Positions 48,292 through 60,393 of a stretch of DNA of 64,000 bases are shown one piece after another. Numbering within the stretch: the stretch's first letter is position 1; each line of letters starts with the position of its first letter. Origin of the DNA: Apoda limacodes (Eukaryota; Arthropoda; Insecta; Lepidoptera; Limacodidae). The stretch is from positions 10,292,001-10,356,000 of the forward strand of contig OX291551.1 of assembly GCA_946406115.1 (NCBI GenBank), in the 5' to 3' direction. The translations under genes were made by a program, and so were the position numbers. The notes beneath the pieces are model-generated. The model was given only the letters and a program-made list of their open reading frames with translations, ran no database searches and had not been told where the DNA came from.

Positions 48292-48617
48292 CCTTTAAAC
48301 GAGCAATTCTTGTATATATGTATACGAATAATAAAGAGCTCCAGCGATTTTCATGAAATTTAGCATGCAGGGGGTTTCGGGGACGATAAATCGATCTAGC
48401 TAGGTTTCATTTTTAGAAAACTTCGTTTTATCCGTGTTTTTAGGCAGTGATAAACTGAAAAATATGACTCTTTCTGACATCTATTGGCGAGTAGTAATAA
48501 GCAACATTAAAGCTATTTGATAATAGATGGCGTTATTAAGTAACGCTTAAGCTACTTGACAATAGAAGGAAGGCGTTGTTTAAAAAAAACGAGCAACGCT
48601 CGGTCCTCCAGGTACTA
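48292..48617 (+). repeat. Dispersed repeat family B, copy 2
   Basis: Begins CCTTTAAACGAGCAATTCTT directly after the SINE. It has GCGATTTTCATGAAATTTAG, GGGGGTTTCGGGGACGATAA and CTAGCTAGGTTTC, and ends AACGCTCGGTCCTCCAGGTA. An ATCTATTGGCGAG and a partly repeated AGCTACTTGACAATAGA lie inside. Non-coding. Confidence 0.75.
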
Positions 48618-51600
48618 TTTATTTACTTACATCTTAACCTGGAATGTGCAATAACCTTTATGTCACATTAACGTTATGTCATGTCGCGTTATTATATCAC
48701 AAGCGTCATGTTATAAAGTCGCGATGCAATTGAGCAATAAAAACCGATATATACGATTCGTTCCGTGGTTACGATAAACTTAGATCGGAAAGCTTACACT
48801 TGAGCGCTAAACGCCAATTTCCAGGAGAATAGTATCAAATCACCATAAACCTATCTCGGCTAAAGCTGTATATGGAGCGCACGATGTAACGGACAACTGT
48901 TGCCTTCTAGGATGATGTATATTTTGCACTGTGACCTCTAATGCTTTGTAACGATATCGCTGTGAGGAATTAGGAGAACTTTGGCTTTAGCTAGTTAATT
49001 TGAAATGTCAACATAAAAAATGTACAAAATTTTGCAGGATATCAAATCATTGCAAAATTACAGGACGATATAAAAAACTTATTGCTGCAAACACCTGCAC
49101 ATATTTCAAATACTTGACATTTTCTAAAGTATAAAATGTCGGAAATCGAAATAATTTATTTCATTAGATCATTAGTGAGTTTCATTATTTAAAGGTCGTT
49201 TTTAGAGTAAGGACTTAGAACTTGGTCCGTGGTATTAATTTCAGTTTGATTCCTTAGGTCGTTTCTAAGAATAGGGGTCATGCATAACGGACAGCAATAC
49301 CTAGCGAGACAGACGAACTAAGTAATTCGTGATGGAGCATGGTCCTTTTTTTACCTTTTGAGGAACGATACCGTAAAAAAAAAGAAAAAGATTCAAATTG
49401 CTATTAGTGTGGGTGTGTTATTATTATTGATATTTATATACTAGTTGAAATTGATGTTAAATTATGGTCCCATGACTACTACTCTGAGGTCAGTGTGAAA
49501 TATGATGCTTCTGAATTAGATATGTGTGATATGATAACCTACAACGATGTTTTATATAACGGTCAATAACAGGTACAGAAATGACATTTCTTGTCCACAT
49601 TTTTGTAGCTTTTACCAAAAAAACTAACGGCCTCACTATGTTTGGTTATTATATTAGGTAGAATTACAAAAAATAATAAAATTGATATTCAGGTATTCTA
49701 AACAATATGATATATGTTCATCATGGAGATTTAAAGAGAACTAACAGCATAGCAGCTGTAAGATATATATTAAGACTCTCATGTAAGAAAACATTATGTT
49801 ACACAAAAGGTTGTTTCAATTTATAGCATGTAAGAGATCAATCAAAGACCATTGTCCCTGTTCGTTGGGGTAAAAATATAATTGAGTAGGGTCAGGTAGA
49901 AGGAGCACGCGGACGATCAGTGGAGGAGCAGAGGTTAATCGAGTGTGCGCTCGCTGTGGACACGGAAACGGTTCTACCACTCAGGGTTGGCTATCACACA
50001 AACAATGTTTTTTTTTGTAGCATATAGTTGGAGTAAAGATTGTTTAATCTAAAACTGTGCCAGGAGGGCCTTTGTTTTCTTTGTTTCAATGTGTGACAGC
50101 AAATGTTTATTTTGCGAATGTTGGTGCGATGACTATACTGTGAACTTCTAATCTTTATGCATACAATTCGGCCGATTGGTTGTGCGCTAAATCCAAAAAC
50201 AGTCACAGTATGGTAAGCTCGTTGTATGACACTAGTAGACGAGCGGTTATATTAATTCTAAACTTGTTCGATAACAAATTAAATGTCGCGTAGTAGTAGT
50301 CTGATGACCTGAGTATTCAACAGCCATTACTTATTTACGCGTATGTAGCATTAACATTGTATTTCGCATGAGTGATTGATGAGTGGAGGGGCGCGCAGTT
50401 TAAGATTAGTGGATCTCTAAGTATCAGTAAATTAAAAAAAATCAACCCATTTCTTTATTAATCTTACTTATATATATGACCAACTATATTACCTATACTA
50501 GTTTAAATAATATAAAATTTAATAAATTCCTAAAACAAAAACAATATGAAAACGAAGAATTTTTTAACAAGAATAAAAACTAGTTCACACCTCGAATAAT
50601 TTAGAATTTTCAGACTGACTAATGTAGCAGAGCAAATTTATTTAGGCAGAGTGTTCCACATAGTTGAATTGCCAACACTGTGAACGAGTCAAAATAAGAT
50701 GTATAGTATGCTAAAATGTACTATGTCGAGGAGTGCGCACTGAAATAATAAATGCTATTAGGCAACCCTAGCTCCAACAAAATACCTGGCAGCCGCTGTA
50801 AAGCTGATAACAACAACATATTATAAAACAATCCTCCTTAGCTATGATGAAAGGTCCTTAAGTCATGCTCTATCTCGTCTAAAGTCGTGGCAGTTTAATT
50901 CGTAGTTAATTTACAAGTTAATGTAATTTATGACCGAATGAATTGTTCCTTTAATTTGCGAACATTAACCCTTTAAAATAATAGCAGTTCTTTAACAAAC
51001 TCTGCCAATAATAAATTTAGAATAATTATCCTAAGAATTAAATTATTGTCATTATTAGAAAGACGTACATTATAAATTAGATTGTTATTAAGATTAAAAA
51101 TGTCCCATGTTTAAATATTAATGGACAGTATCGGCTGATTAAAGTATTAAAGGAAAAAAAAAGAAAAAAATATCAGGTGTGATTAAAGAAATTTAAATGA
51201 GCCTATAAATAACTCGGGAACGCCGATTGCTTCAATATCGGACAAATTGGAGAGGCATCCTCGTAGAAACGCTTAACAATGCTCCAAGGAGCCGTGGGTC
51301 AAACTGGTTTTTTTTTACCCGAATCAAACTGCTTTGAATGGGACCTTGATTTTATGATTTATAAGGCCCTTTATCCAGTCTCTGCTTCTTCGTATTCTAT
51401 TTTGATTGGAGTTTCTTTAAGAGTCTGCAAGATTGATTGTTCTTTATGGTGAGGGCGTTTTTGTTGATTGCGTTGGAGTGTAAATATTTTAGTTTTGTTT
51501 TTGTTCTGTTGTTAATAAAAAATGTTGTTGAGAAGCAAGGTATATCTTAGATTAGTTTTAAAATGTATAATTTAAATGTCAGATAAAATTTTAATTTACA

Positions 51601-52790
51601 TGGGCCTTTTCTTGGACTGTGAAACAGTTATTGACTTTAATAGTTTTTGGTAGACATCAGGTATTTTATGTATAAGATATGTTGCTACACTAATCACTTA
51701 GTTTTTTTTAGATTGGCATATTATAGGCAATGTTTTCTCTTGGTCATCAAGGCAGTCAGACAGGCAGACAGGTTATTTTAACTTTAAAAATAATACCCTA
51801 TAAAATCAGTTGTCATCATATTAAGACAGTATTATATTTTGTTGATTAAAATTTAGCCTAGTGGTGTTTTCTTGTAGGCATTAAAAGCATAACTATAATA
51901 ATAATTTGCCAAGAACTAGTTGTATCATGCATACGCGAACATATAACGGAATAAAAAAATTCTATTAACATAATACTTATAGTTTTTTTATTCACTATTG
52001 TATTATTAAGTTTTACATAATTTGCCAATGAAGACAAGACAATCTGATCAAATGAATCAAATGAAGACAATCTTCATAAAGTTAATTTCGTATGAAAAAA
52101 ATTGACGGTGGTTTTTTTGATTTTTTCAGTGCGGACGATGAATAAATTTCTAGGTCTCTGGCACGACTTCCCCTTTCTTCATATTATTAGTATTAGATGA
52201 TTATATACTTTTTTTACATTTTACTATTATATATTTTATAAGCAGAAATCAGGTATGAGTCAATAATAATCAATATTGAGAAATATTGGTTCTCAGTAAT
52301 ATATTGCAAACTATTCTCGCAGCGCTTGTTGTCAGAGACAATAATGGCGAATTCACAACGACCGCAGGCACTAACTTCCCTTGATTATTCCTTCGAGCAG
52401 AAATCAAATACCTTCATCGTCTTCGCAACAGACATGCAATCTTTCTCTAACAATCAAGAAATGTTAGCGAATATGCCGAAGATAACGACCCAGAAGTATG
52501 AGCCTACGAATACATAGATCAGAGCCAAATCGAACTTCCGACTTATTTTCAACGACTCAAGTGTTTATGATCCCATAAAACTTATATATTTTTTGACAAA
52601 GATTTTATTTGGGTCTGGTTAGCTCAGAGATATAGCATAAACATTACTTTTGCTTCATAAAAAAACCTACTTTAACCTCTTTTAACTACTTTTGAAACAG
52701 TTTTGACAAACAAATCTTCAAATTGCTACGTGCTATTACTTAACAACTTTGATACCTTATTAAAAGCATTTTTACTAGCACCGAATAATA
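48618..52790. other. AT-rich DNA, no gene recognised
   Basis: Minus-strand traces near 50580-50780 (TMWNTLPK, then CSATLVSLKIL) resemble a LINE ORF C-terminus. A 57-codon plus frame from ATG 52344 (MANSQRPQALTSLDYSFEQK) has no recognised relatives. A less AT-rich stretch at 49880-49990 is unexplained. Confidence 0.4.
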
Positions 52791-52793
52791 GTA

Positions 52794-52829
52794 TATATAA
52801 AAGCTATAATTTATTCATTGTTATTCAGT
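52794..52829 (+). promoter_or_regulatory. TATA box plus TCAGT initiator
   Basis: TATATAAA at 52794-52801 and TCAGT at 52825-52829 place the initiator A 33 bases after the first T of the TATA box, close to the canonical arthropod spacing. A GTAAGT donor-like site follows at 52840 and a GC-richer 60 bp after it. No coding exon could be attached. Confidence 0.35.
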
Positions 52830-53070
52830 GACAACGTCAGTAAGTTGAGTGAAATGTAGCCGCACTGCTCCCGGACGCTGCTAGTAACATCTCGCATCGT
52901 ACAAGTTTTTACCAAATAACATTGCCTCTTAATATAAGGAATGTAGCGTTTGTCAGTAACGTAATTGATTCTATTTTATTAAGGCATACCTTAAAAAAAG
53001 CATGCCGTTTCAACCAGTGTACAAAGACATATTACAGCATTGAAGCATACGAAGACACACAGTTCCACGC

Positions 53071-53455
53071 ATAGGGTTGCCAGGTCTTAAAACTGAAAAG
53101 CCGGACAGACCAGTCAGTTTAGCCGGACATTTAGGTAAAAAAGGGTGGACATCTTTGATTCTAAGTGTAACACGACAATTTTCTTTTTAAAGTAAAACAA
53201 GGTTTTTTTTTATTATTTACCATAAAATGTTAAATTCAAATGAAACAACAATACAATTAAATGAATTAGTCTTGTTTATGATTATATAATCCTTAAATGT
53301 TTAGGCGTGCGGAGCGGAAACCAACCAATACATGAAAAATATAAAATTTTAATCCTTACAAAAGCCTGGAACGCCGGACACCGTCTCATTTGGCCGGACA
53401 ACCAACCAAAAAGCCTGACTGTGTCCGGCTTTATCCGGACGCCTGGCAACCCTAT
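53071..53455. mobile_element. Foldback MITE with perfect 14-bp terminal inverted repeats
   Basis: ATAGGGTTGCCAGG at 53071-53084 and CCTGGCAACCCTAT at 53442-53455 are exact reverse complements. Subterminal AGCCGGACA (53099) and TGTCCGGCT (53422) continue the symmetry. It is 385 bp with no transposase frame. A clear target duplication was not found. The GGGTTGCCAG start is of hAT or similar type. Confidence 0.8.
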
Positions 53456-53739
53456 CGACGCACGATAGGCGCTAGCAAGTGACCGCACGTTGAAAAACTC
53501 GATTTTCTTGGTTATTTTGTTGGTATAAAACTCAAATATTTATTTAGAACCATGTACTTGGTCATATTAATATATATTTCATGAAATAAAAATCAAGAGA
53601 ATATCGCTTTCGGTTTTCCTTACAATTTGAATTAAAGCCCAAAAATTTTTACTCCTAAGAAACGATATAGTTAGGGCCCGTGGCATGAAAGAAATATGGG
53701 TAGTAAAATCGAGCGTGACTGTTACGTAGAAACCGAGAC

Positions 53740-53786
53740 TGAGAAAGAAAGACACACACACAGAGATAGAGAGTGAGAGAGAGTAA
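53740..53786 (+). repeat. Purine-rich simple repeat
   Basis: Alternating GAGA and CACA runs (GAGAAAGAAAGACACACACA, then GATAGAGAGTGAGAGAGAG). Confidence 0.75.
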
Positions 53787-53794
53787 ACTCCAGC

Positions 53795-54040
53795 CGTGTG
53801 TCGGCTTTTAACCGACTTCAAAAAAGGAGGAGGTTCTCAATTCGAATGTTATAATTTTTTTTGTATGTTCAGGCATAACTCCTTCATGTGCAGACAGATT
53901 TGCAAAATTTTATTTATTTAAAAGGGTATACTTTCGAGGTGGTCCCATATTGTGTGGTGTGTCTTTTCTTTTCCCTTTTGATACCCACCTGTTAATGATG
54001 CTTTATATATTTTTGAAGTGAAAACTTCTTTAGCGGCGTT
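53795..54040 (+). repeat. Dispersed repeat starting at ACCGACTTCAAAAAAGGAGG
   Basis: GTCGGCTTTTAACCGAC forms a small hairpin. It is followed by TTCAAAAAAGGAGGAGGTTC and TCAATTCG, a repeat head common in insect genomes (from memory). The right border is uncertain. Confidence 0.6.
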
Positions 54041-54403
54041 GTGCACTTTTTTTGGTATGGGTAAAAAATGATAAACTCGCGTCAGGTCACGTGTCCTAAT
54101 CGTGGAAATTCGTAAGACGGAAACCGTAATGCCACGCCTATTATAATTTTTATTTTTAGTATTCGTGATTATGAGTAGTACAGGGAGGTTGGATATGGAA
54201 TTTTAATTCTATGACAGATTGCGATGTCAAATATACTACGTCAAAAAAATTAATAAACAAACATTATTATTTCTTGACAATGTCAAAGACATGTCTTGTG
54301 ACATATTTGAGTGTTAAGCGCGAATCGTGTGTAAAGGTTTTCACTTCTGCCGGCACTCCCGGAATGCAACTCGTTTTTTTTTTTATTTCATTAAAACTCT
54401 GCT

Positions 54404-54590
54404 TGTTTCTACGGAGGCAGGGGTTCAATCTCCGTACTAGACAAACTTATTTTTATAAATATTTATAAGTTGCTATAAATATTTGCTATATATACATATT
54501 TGTATGAGTTGTTTAGTACTACTGGCATCTATAATACAAGCCTTGCTTGGTTTAGACCAGAAATCACTGTGTGAAATATCCAAGAATATT
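54404..54590 (+). mobile_element. tRNA-derived SINE, copy 3 (diverged)
   Basis: GGGTTCAATCTCCGTACTAG corresponds to box B and its flank in the copies at 48050 and 58337. TAATACAAGCCTTGCTTGG and TGTGTGAAATATCCAAGAAT match their ends. Box A is lost. Confidence 0.6.
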
Positions 54591-54724
54591 TGTTTATATT
54601 TTTTTATTTCAAAAAAGATGAATGTAATGGATAATAAAGAAACACTCTACCTTAACAAATCTTTGGACACTTTCACGCCGCTGTCTAAATAAATAACAAA
54701 TCTATTAAATTAAATACATTTGCC

Positions 54725-54990
54725 CATCGGGCTGAGACTGCAATTGAAACGTCCCGCTGGCGGAGTGGATGCGAGCAGTATCCATTTCCGCAATTTCAAG
54801 ACGTACAAGAGGCGATCGTGTACCGACAATAGGCGCTATCGTGTGGCGTCTAATCACGCGGGCCGTTGTACTGTTAGGTCGCCTATCGCCCGCGGCCGCC
54901 TGTGCGCCTGCGCAGGCTGGTAATATGCGTGCGAATGCGATCCCATCGTCACCACCAGATTCGCTAGAAGCACAAAAGCTTGCCTAACAA
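54725..54990. other. GC-rich island, unidentified
   Basis: The largest compositional outlier right of the cadherin gene, with GCGGCCGC, CGCCTGCGCAGGC and many CpG. Plus frames (GRLSPAAACAPAQAG and RSPIARGRLCACAGW) and a 30-codon minus frame (MGSHSHAYYQPAQAHRR) are open by composition and fit no family known to me. It could be an untranslated first exon or promoter of the cadherin gene, or an old element. Confidence 0.4.
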
Positions 54991-55489
54991 CCATACCCAA
55001 ACTGATAACGGTATTATATTGCTGCTTAAGCGCGTCCGATCGAACCGTGAAGATCGAGTTGGTAACGTCTATAGGAAGAATTAAACTTGTCTTATATAAG
55101 AAGCTTCAAACTGTGACGTGGTAGATTAGTGACGTAATTGAAAGCTGTTTGAAAATGAGAATAATACTGAATCGACACTAACAGAATTATTGAAGCTCGT
55201 TAGTTTGTTTAAACGTGCTAATATCAGTAACTACCAGTCAGATTTAAAAACTGCGGTAGATAGATTAATATACACAATATATAATTAGATAGATAGACGA
55301 GCTATACATGAAACATCACGCTATGACTATAAGGAGTAGGTATGCGGAGTAGGTGACACTGCTGGGAACGGCTACTAATACTATAAGAGAATATACCGTA
55401 AGACGAGCGTAATGGCCAGGGCGGACGCTAACAAGTGGCGCAAATATGAAAATTAGACATCAAATTACAAAGTTTAGTGCAGCTAGGGG
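54991..55489. other. Spacer, nothing recognised
   Basis: Moderately AT-rich, no coding sense or repeat identified. Confidence 0.45.
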
Positions 55490-55655
55490 TGGAGACGCTC
55501 GGCCCATGAGGTTAAAGTCTCAAAAATTTTATAGCAACTGCAAGATCCCGGCTGATTATTGTCGCAGGTGACGCTCAAATAATTATTGGTTTCGCAATAC
55601 AGCAAGGAAATGCAGCTAGCATTCTTGGCACCCTGTCACGAAGGCGACATCTTTT
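55490..55655 (+). mobile_element. Transposon protein scrap
   Basis: The plus frame reads LRPMRLKSQKFYSN, then in another frame VAGDAQIIIGFAIQQGNAAS and ILGTLSRRRHLF. Together they resemble the C-terminal end of a lepidopteran retroelement ORF recalled from predicted proteins. Family uncertain. Confidence 0.35.
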
Positions 55656-55664
55656 TTAATATAC

Positions 55665-56345
55665 TATTTTTAATAATATAATAATAATAATTTATTTAAT
55701 TCAAGTTACAAGACTCATATTCAAAACATTATAATTAAGGCAAAGGATACATTGTTAATAATACTCGTAATAATAATATATTGTCCGTCCTATCCTGTAC
55801 TGTATTTTACGTGTTTTTCACTACAGTGTCGGATATACGAGCAGTTTATCCTGTCAGCAATCATCTTCAGGACGATGTTGGAGCTGGGCCGCACTCTGCG
55901 TACCGAGTATGCACCTCGCTTGCGTAAAATCGCGTAAAAACCGCGAACATCCCCGACGCGCTACAGTGTCGGGGCAGCCCCAATACCGAACGCATTATTC
56001 TATTGCACGCGGAGGGCTTTATACGACTTTTGAGTGTAATTTATCCATAGGCTGGAAGTGTATAGAGAGGTACAGTAGATTTTAAATTATATAATCTTTA
56101 CGGCCATGGCGCACTGGGCAATCCTACGCGCTAACATATTAGCTTTAGTCGTCAACGCCCTGCGTTTCCGTTCCATGTCAGCACTGTCCTTGAGGTCAAA
56201 ACTAACAATATGCCCCAAATGTTTAAATTGTTCTACCCTGTTTAAGGGAGTGCCACATAGTCTTATTGGTGGTAAATTTAGACATGCTGCCCTCAAAAAC
56301 TATGTACTTTCTTTTGGTCTCATTGTACCTATATAAGCCCATGAC
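55665..56345 (-). mobile_element. Second LINE remnant, same family as 43390-45045
   Basis: The minus strand reads CLNLPPIRLCGTPLNRVEQF, KHLGHIVSFDLKDSADMERK and RRALTTKANMLARRIAQC, paralogous to the TEDSKDDTGIERERRALAVR region of the first copy. It goes on FKIYCTSLYTSSLWINYTQK, LPRHCSASGMFAV (shifted frame) and a tail AATTAAATAAATTATT. Stops and frameshifts are more numerous than in the first copy. Confidence 0.75.
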
Positions 56346-57225
56346 TTCGGGCATAATCTTCACATGAACTGAAGCACTCAGCAGCAGCATATTTTTTTAA
56401 ATTTTGCAATTTATTAGTTTATTTAGCTCATACCAATAGCTATATGTTATATTATGTATAATATAATTTGTTAACTAAATATTTCTTACATATACCAAAT
56501 CAAATAGAATATACCTACAACATAAAACAAAATTTCCCCCTAAAAATATCGACACTCAGAATATAACCATAACAAACTAGGCAAAAGTCAATCAGAGAAT
56601 AAGTTACGAATATAAATGACATATTAGAATTCTTAAAGAAATGAATGGATATTGATCGAATACAACAAATGTCGAATAACTTGACAGTTAATTAGGGTCT
56701 GCCATTCAAGCGGGCGCAGCCTTGTTCCGAGCATTGTTGTGGAGTTGTCGTTTCGAAATCTGTCGTATGCCGCCCGCCTTAGAACAACTGTGCTTATGAA
56801 CTTATGATTTATAGCTGACCGTTGCTGTGGATTAAACTCTTTGTACTCGTTGACAAATTATGCGGCTACTTTAACTTTTATCGCTTGGAAATGTTTCCAG
56901 TTTTGCGATTGCAATGGGTTTTGTAAGATTAAGTAACTACCTGCATTTATAAGTTACTGATTTTGCGATTTCATATTGTTTCTAACTTGAAACAGATTTT
57001 TAACTATTTAATTAAGATTGAAACAATGAATTAGAATGAAATTAGAACAAAATAGGCAAGTTATGATTAAATAATTTATTATACTTATTTTTAAAATTTC
57101 AGATATGTAATCAACACAACCACAGTTCATATTAGGTCATAATGGCTCTATCTGACGTACTTACATCTATGACGACCAAATGTAATGTCAGAGTAGATTA
57201 TAAATTACATGTACAAAATATTTAA
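56346..57225. other. Spacer with a GC inverted repeat
   Basis: GCGGGCG (near 56710) and CGCCCGC (near 56772) form a short foldback inside a less AT-rich 90 bp. The rest is AT-rich and unremarkable. Confidence 0.45.
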
Positions 57226-57678
57226 TAAATAAAATGCGAAAGTGTGTTTGCATTTTATTTTATTTTCACTGATGGAAAACAGCGGAATTGTTGCATAGAT
57301 GTTAGTTATTCACATTTTTTTTAAGAACTCCATGTTATATTCCTAGGAATGGTTGGAATGTGGAGTAGACTATGCAGATAGCTGCAAAGACGAAGAGTAC
57401 AGAACATTAACTTCTTTTTATCATTCCGATAAAACATATACAGTTCGAGAGTAAAGCGACAAAATGTTAAGGGTATGGTATAGGTGAGCTAGATCTAAAG
57501 CAATAAAGGAAGATTTTAAATCTGAAAACCTTAACTAAAAACCATTAATTCTTCAATGTAAATAAATATTTTCATAGCAAAGATGCAGTCAAAAGATTAA
57601 CCTCGAGCCATGACATATCAATATACTTCTTAATTCTATGAAGATGTATTTAAAAGATTGATGTATGTAATAGGATAT
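57226..57678 (+). repeat. Long direct repeat, copy 1
   Basis: About 453 bp, nearly identical to 59529-59983, from ATAAATAAAATGCGAAAGTG to GATGTATGTAATAGGATAT. About 15 differences were seen by eye, hence around 97 percent identity. Non-coding. Confidence 0.9.
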
Positions 57679-58336
57679 ATACGAGGTAGACTTTATTTGT
57701 ATAAGTTCCAAGTCATAATATGTTAATATAAAAATAAAGAAATTCTTGAAGCAGATTTAAAAGCTTAAACTATATAATAGTGTATATTTGAAGAGTATTC
57801 AATTTCTCAAACAACATGTTCTCCCAGGACAAATAAAATTTATTAAAACGGACACAAAGCTTGATCTGTGCGCTACACTCCAGTGAACAATTCTATGCCA
57901 GAAATAAACACTTATAAATCTCAGAGGGGTTATATTTAATCACTAGTGGCCTAACAGAGTGCACGTTTGCAGTTGGAAACGGAATTATTTTAACTCTGGA
58001 CACTGAGATATCTTTTATGTAGGCTGCAGCCAGTAAATCAGCTTAGTGGACGGATGGCGCTGCTGCTATCTGGCAGCCATTGTGGACTATAATCTGTCAC
58101 TAGTTCTCCTCTTTCACACGCTTCACTTACACTGTTGGCCGTGATGTTCTCATATAAACGTTAAATGTTATGGTTTTTCGATTTTTGTGTTTTTTCTTTA
58201 CAAATTGTCGACAACTCGTGTGATCGTATGTGATCCTTGGCAAAACATTGACTAAAAAGTTATTTTGCCAGCATAATATGTTTTTGTCGGGCGTAAAAAA
58301 CCATCAACAATAACTAGTCAGTAATTTAAAAAAAAA
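57679..58336. other. Spacer, nothing recognised
   Basis: AT-rich DNA between the first long direct repeat and a SINE. Confidence 0.5.
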
Positions 58337-58610
58337 CCCTCGCAGCCTAGTTGGCAGTGTGGCCGTCTGCTGTGCAGAGGGTGTGGGTTCGATTCCCACA
58401 CTGAACAAACATTTTTGTGATTAACATTTGTGTTTGTCTTGAGTCTGGGTGTGTTTATGTAATATATAACATAAAAAAGTATTTATGTATGATATGTATG
58501 TACAAAAAAAAGTAGTTTGTATGTATTTGTATCCGTTGTCTGATATCCATAACACAAGCTTTGCTGACTTTGGGGTCAGCATGTCCAAAATTATTAAAAA
58601 AAAAAAAAAT
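58337..58610 (+). mobile_element. tRNA-derived SINE, copy 2 (best preserved)
   Basis: Box-A-like AGCCTAGTTGGCAGTGTGG, box B GGTTCGATTCC at 58386-58396, body CATTTGTGTTTGTCTTGAGT and ATCCGTTGTCTGATATC, and end CATGTCCAAAATTATT followed by an A-run of about 13. Confidence 0.85.
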
Positions 58611-59528
58611 CTCAGAAAATAACTTGATATTTTATTAGCAAAATTATTATTTGGTCAACAGAATTTTCTGATAGCGGGAACATTTACAAAGGATCAAGCG
58701 AGGATCGTAGCGAGCTGTTAGGTTGTATTCTATAAAGAGCCATAATCAAATCAAGCCTATGCAATTTGTTACTTTTTTATGTCAAATAAATTTTACAGTT
58801 TGCCAAAATTTAATAAAATCGGAATCACGATTTGCTGTTCGGTTACTTATATTGTTTATTTCCTAATAACACCAATTTTAAGACCGCATAATATCATATT
58901 ACTTAATATATTATACTTTCATTCGCTGACCGTTTCAATATTACCATTAAATAATACCAAAAAAATATAACTTCTCTTTATTCTAGGTTTTAGAATAAGT
59001 AACATTTCAGTTTTATGTATAAGGGAGATCCCCCCTCTTATTTTTTTTTAGGTGCCATATTCAAAATAATTTGAAGCTACTTTTTAAATGGTTTTTATTT
59101 GTCTACATATCTAACTTTTAACCTTTATTACATTTTACGGAAAACTGTAGCGGGCAAAATAATATATTTTGATAGATCTCAAGTGACCTATCTTCAAACA
59201 AATTTTTTATCTTAATACCTTGAACCACTTGATAATTCTTGTCAAAACAACAATACAGCTAACACTGCATAAGTTAAATTAGTGTGAAAATAAATAAAGC
59301 AAGAACCACCCAACTAACCTGAGTTAATCTTTAACGTCAGGTGTGATTAAAACAATCGTGTTAATAGCGAAACCTTTTGTGGACAAATCTGTGTTAATGC
59401 TATTAGTAAATGGACTGTGTGTAATATTACACCTGCGGATACGTTTAATTTATTCGATCATACTTAGCATGATAAAAAAAAATAAACAAAAAAAGTCATC
59501 CTAGCGCGATTAAGGTGCTGTCACCTCA
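58611..59528. other. Spacer, nothing recognised
   Basis: AT-rich; the 63-codon frame at 58779-58970 is a compositional artefact rich in Ile, Leu and Tyr. Confidence 0.5.
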
Positions 59529-59983
59529 TATAAATAAAATGCGAAAGTGTGTTTGCATTTTATTTTATTTTCACTGATGGAAAACAGCGGAATTGTTGCA
59601 CAGATGTCAGTTAATCACATTTTTTTAAGAACTCCATGTTATAGTTCCTAGGAATGGTTGGAATGTGGAGTAGACTATGGAGATAGCTGCAAAGACGAAG
59701 AGTACAGAACATTAACTTCTTTTTATCATTCCGATAAAACATATGTAGTTCGAGAGTAAAGCGACAAAATGTTAAGGGTATGGCATAGGTGAGCTAGATC
59801 TAAAGCAATACAGGAAGATTTTAAATCTGAAAACCTTAACTAAAAACCATTAATTCTTCAATGTAAATAAATATTTTCATAGCAAAGATGCAATCAGAAG
59901 ATTAACCTCGAGCCAAGACATATCAATATACTTCTTAATTCTATGAAGATGTATTTGAAAGATTGATGTATGTAATAGGATAT
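59529..59983 (+). repeat. Long direct repeat, copy 2
   Basis: Counterpart of 57226-57678 in the same orientation, offset by 2303 bp. The flanks on either side differ between the copies. Confidence 0.9.
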
Positions 59984-60136
59984 GTCATAATTCTTTAATT
60001 TTAAAGTTTTGCTTGGAAAACGTGTCATAGGTCATTATTTATGTTAGATCACATCATTTGACCCAATTGCCAAGATCAAAAACCTATTGCCGAGGAATTG
60101 CCTTTGATGTTTTTTTTTTTAATTTTATTCAACCGT

Positions 60137-60393
60137 TTTTAGGTTTCCGTACCCAAAGGGCAATTAGCGGAACCCTATTACTAAGTCCGTCTGGCACCAG
60201 GCTGTATCTCAGTTGAAATTTTCACAGAAGATGTATTCCTGTTGCTGCTATAACAACAAATACGAAAAAATAGAATAAAACAAATATTTAAGCGGGGCTC
60301 CCATACAACAAACGTGATTTTTTTTGCCGTTTTTATATATAATGGTACGGAACCCTTCGTGCGCGAGTCCGACCCACACTTGGCCGATTTTTT
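60137..60393 (+). repeat. Dispersed repeat family A, copy 3
   Basis: GTTTCCGTACCCAAAGGG, CACCAGGCTGTATCTCAGTT, GAAATTTTCACAGAAGATGT, CGGGGCTCCCATACAACAAA and CTTCGTGCGCGAGTCCGACC in the order of copy 1. The (GTCC)n tract is lost. Confidence 0.8.

Noticed and set aside
57226..59983. LTR retrotransposon with two LTRs
   Set aside because: Repeats do not start TG and end CA, there is no primer site or polymerase between them, and a SINE occupies much of the interval.
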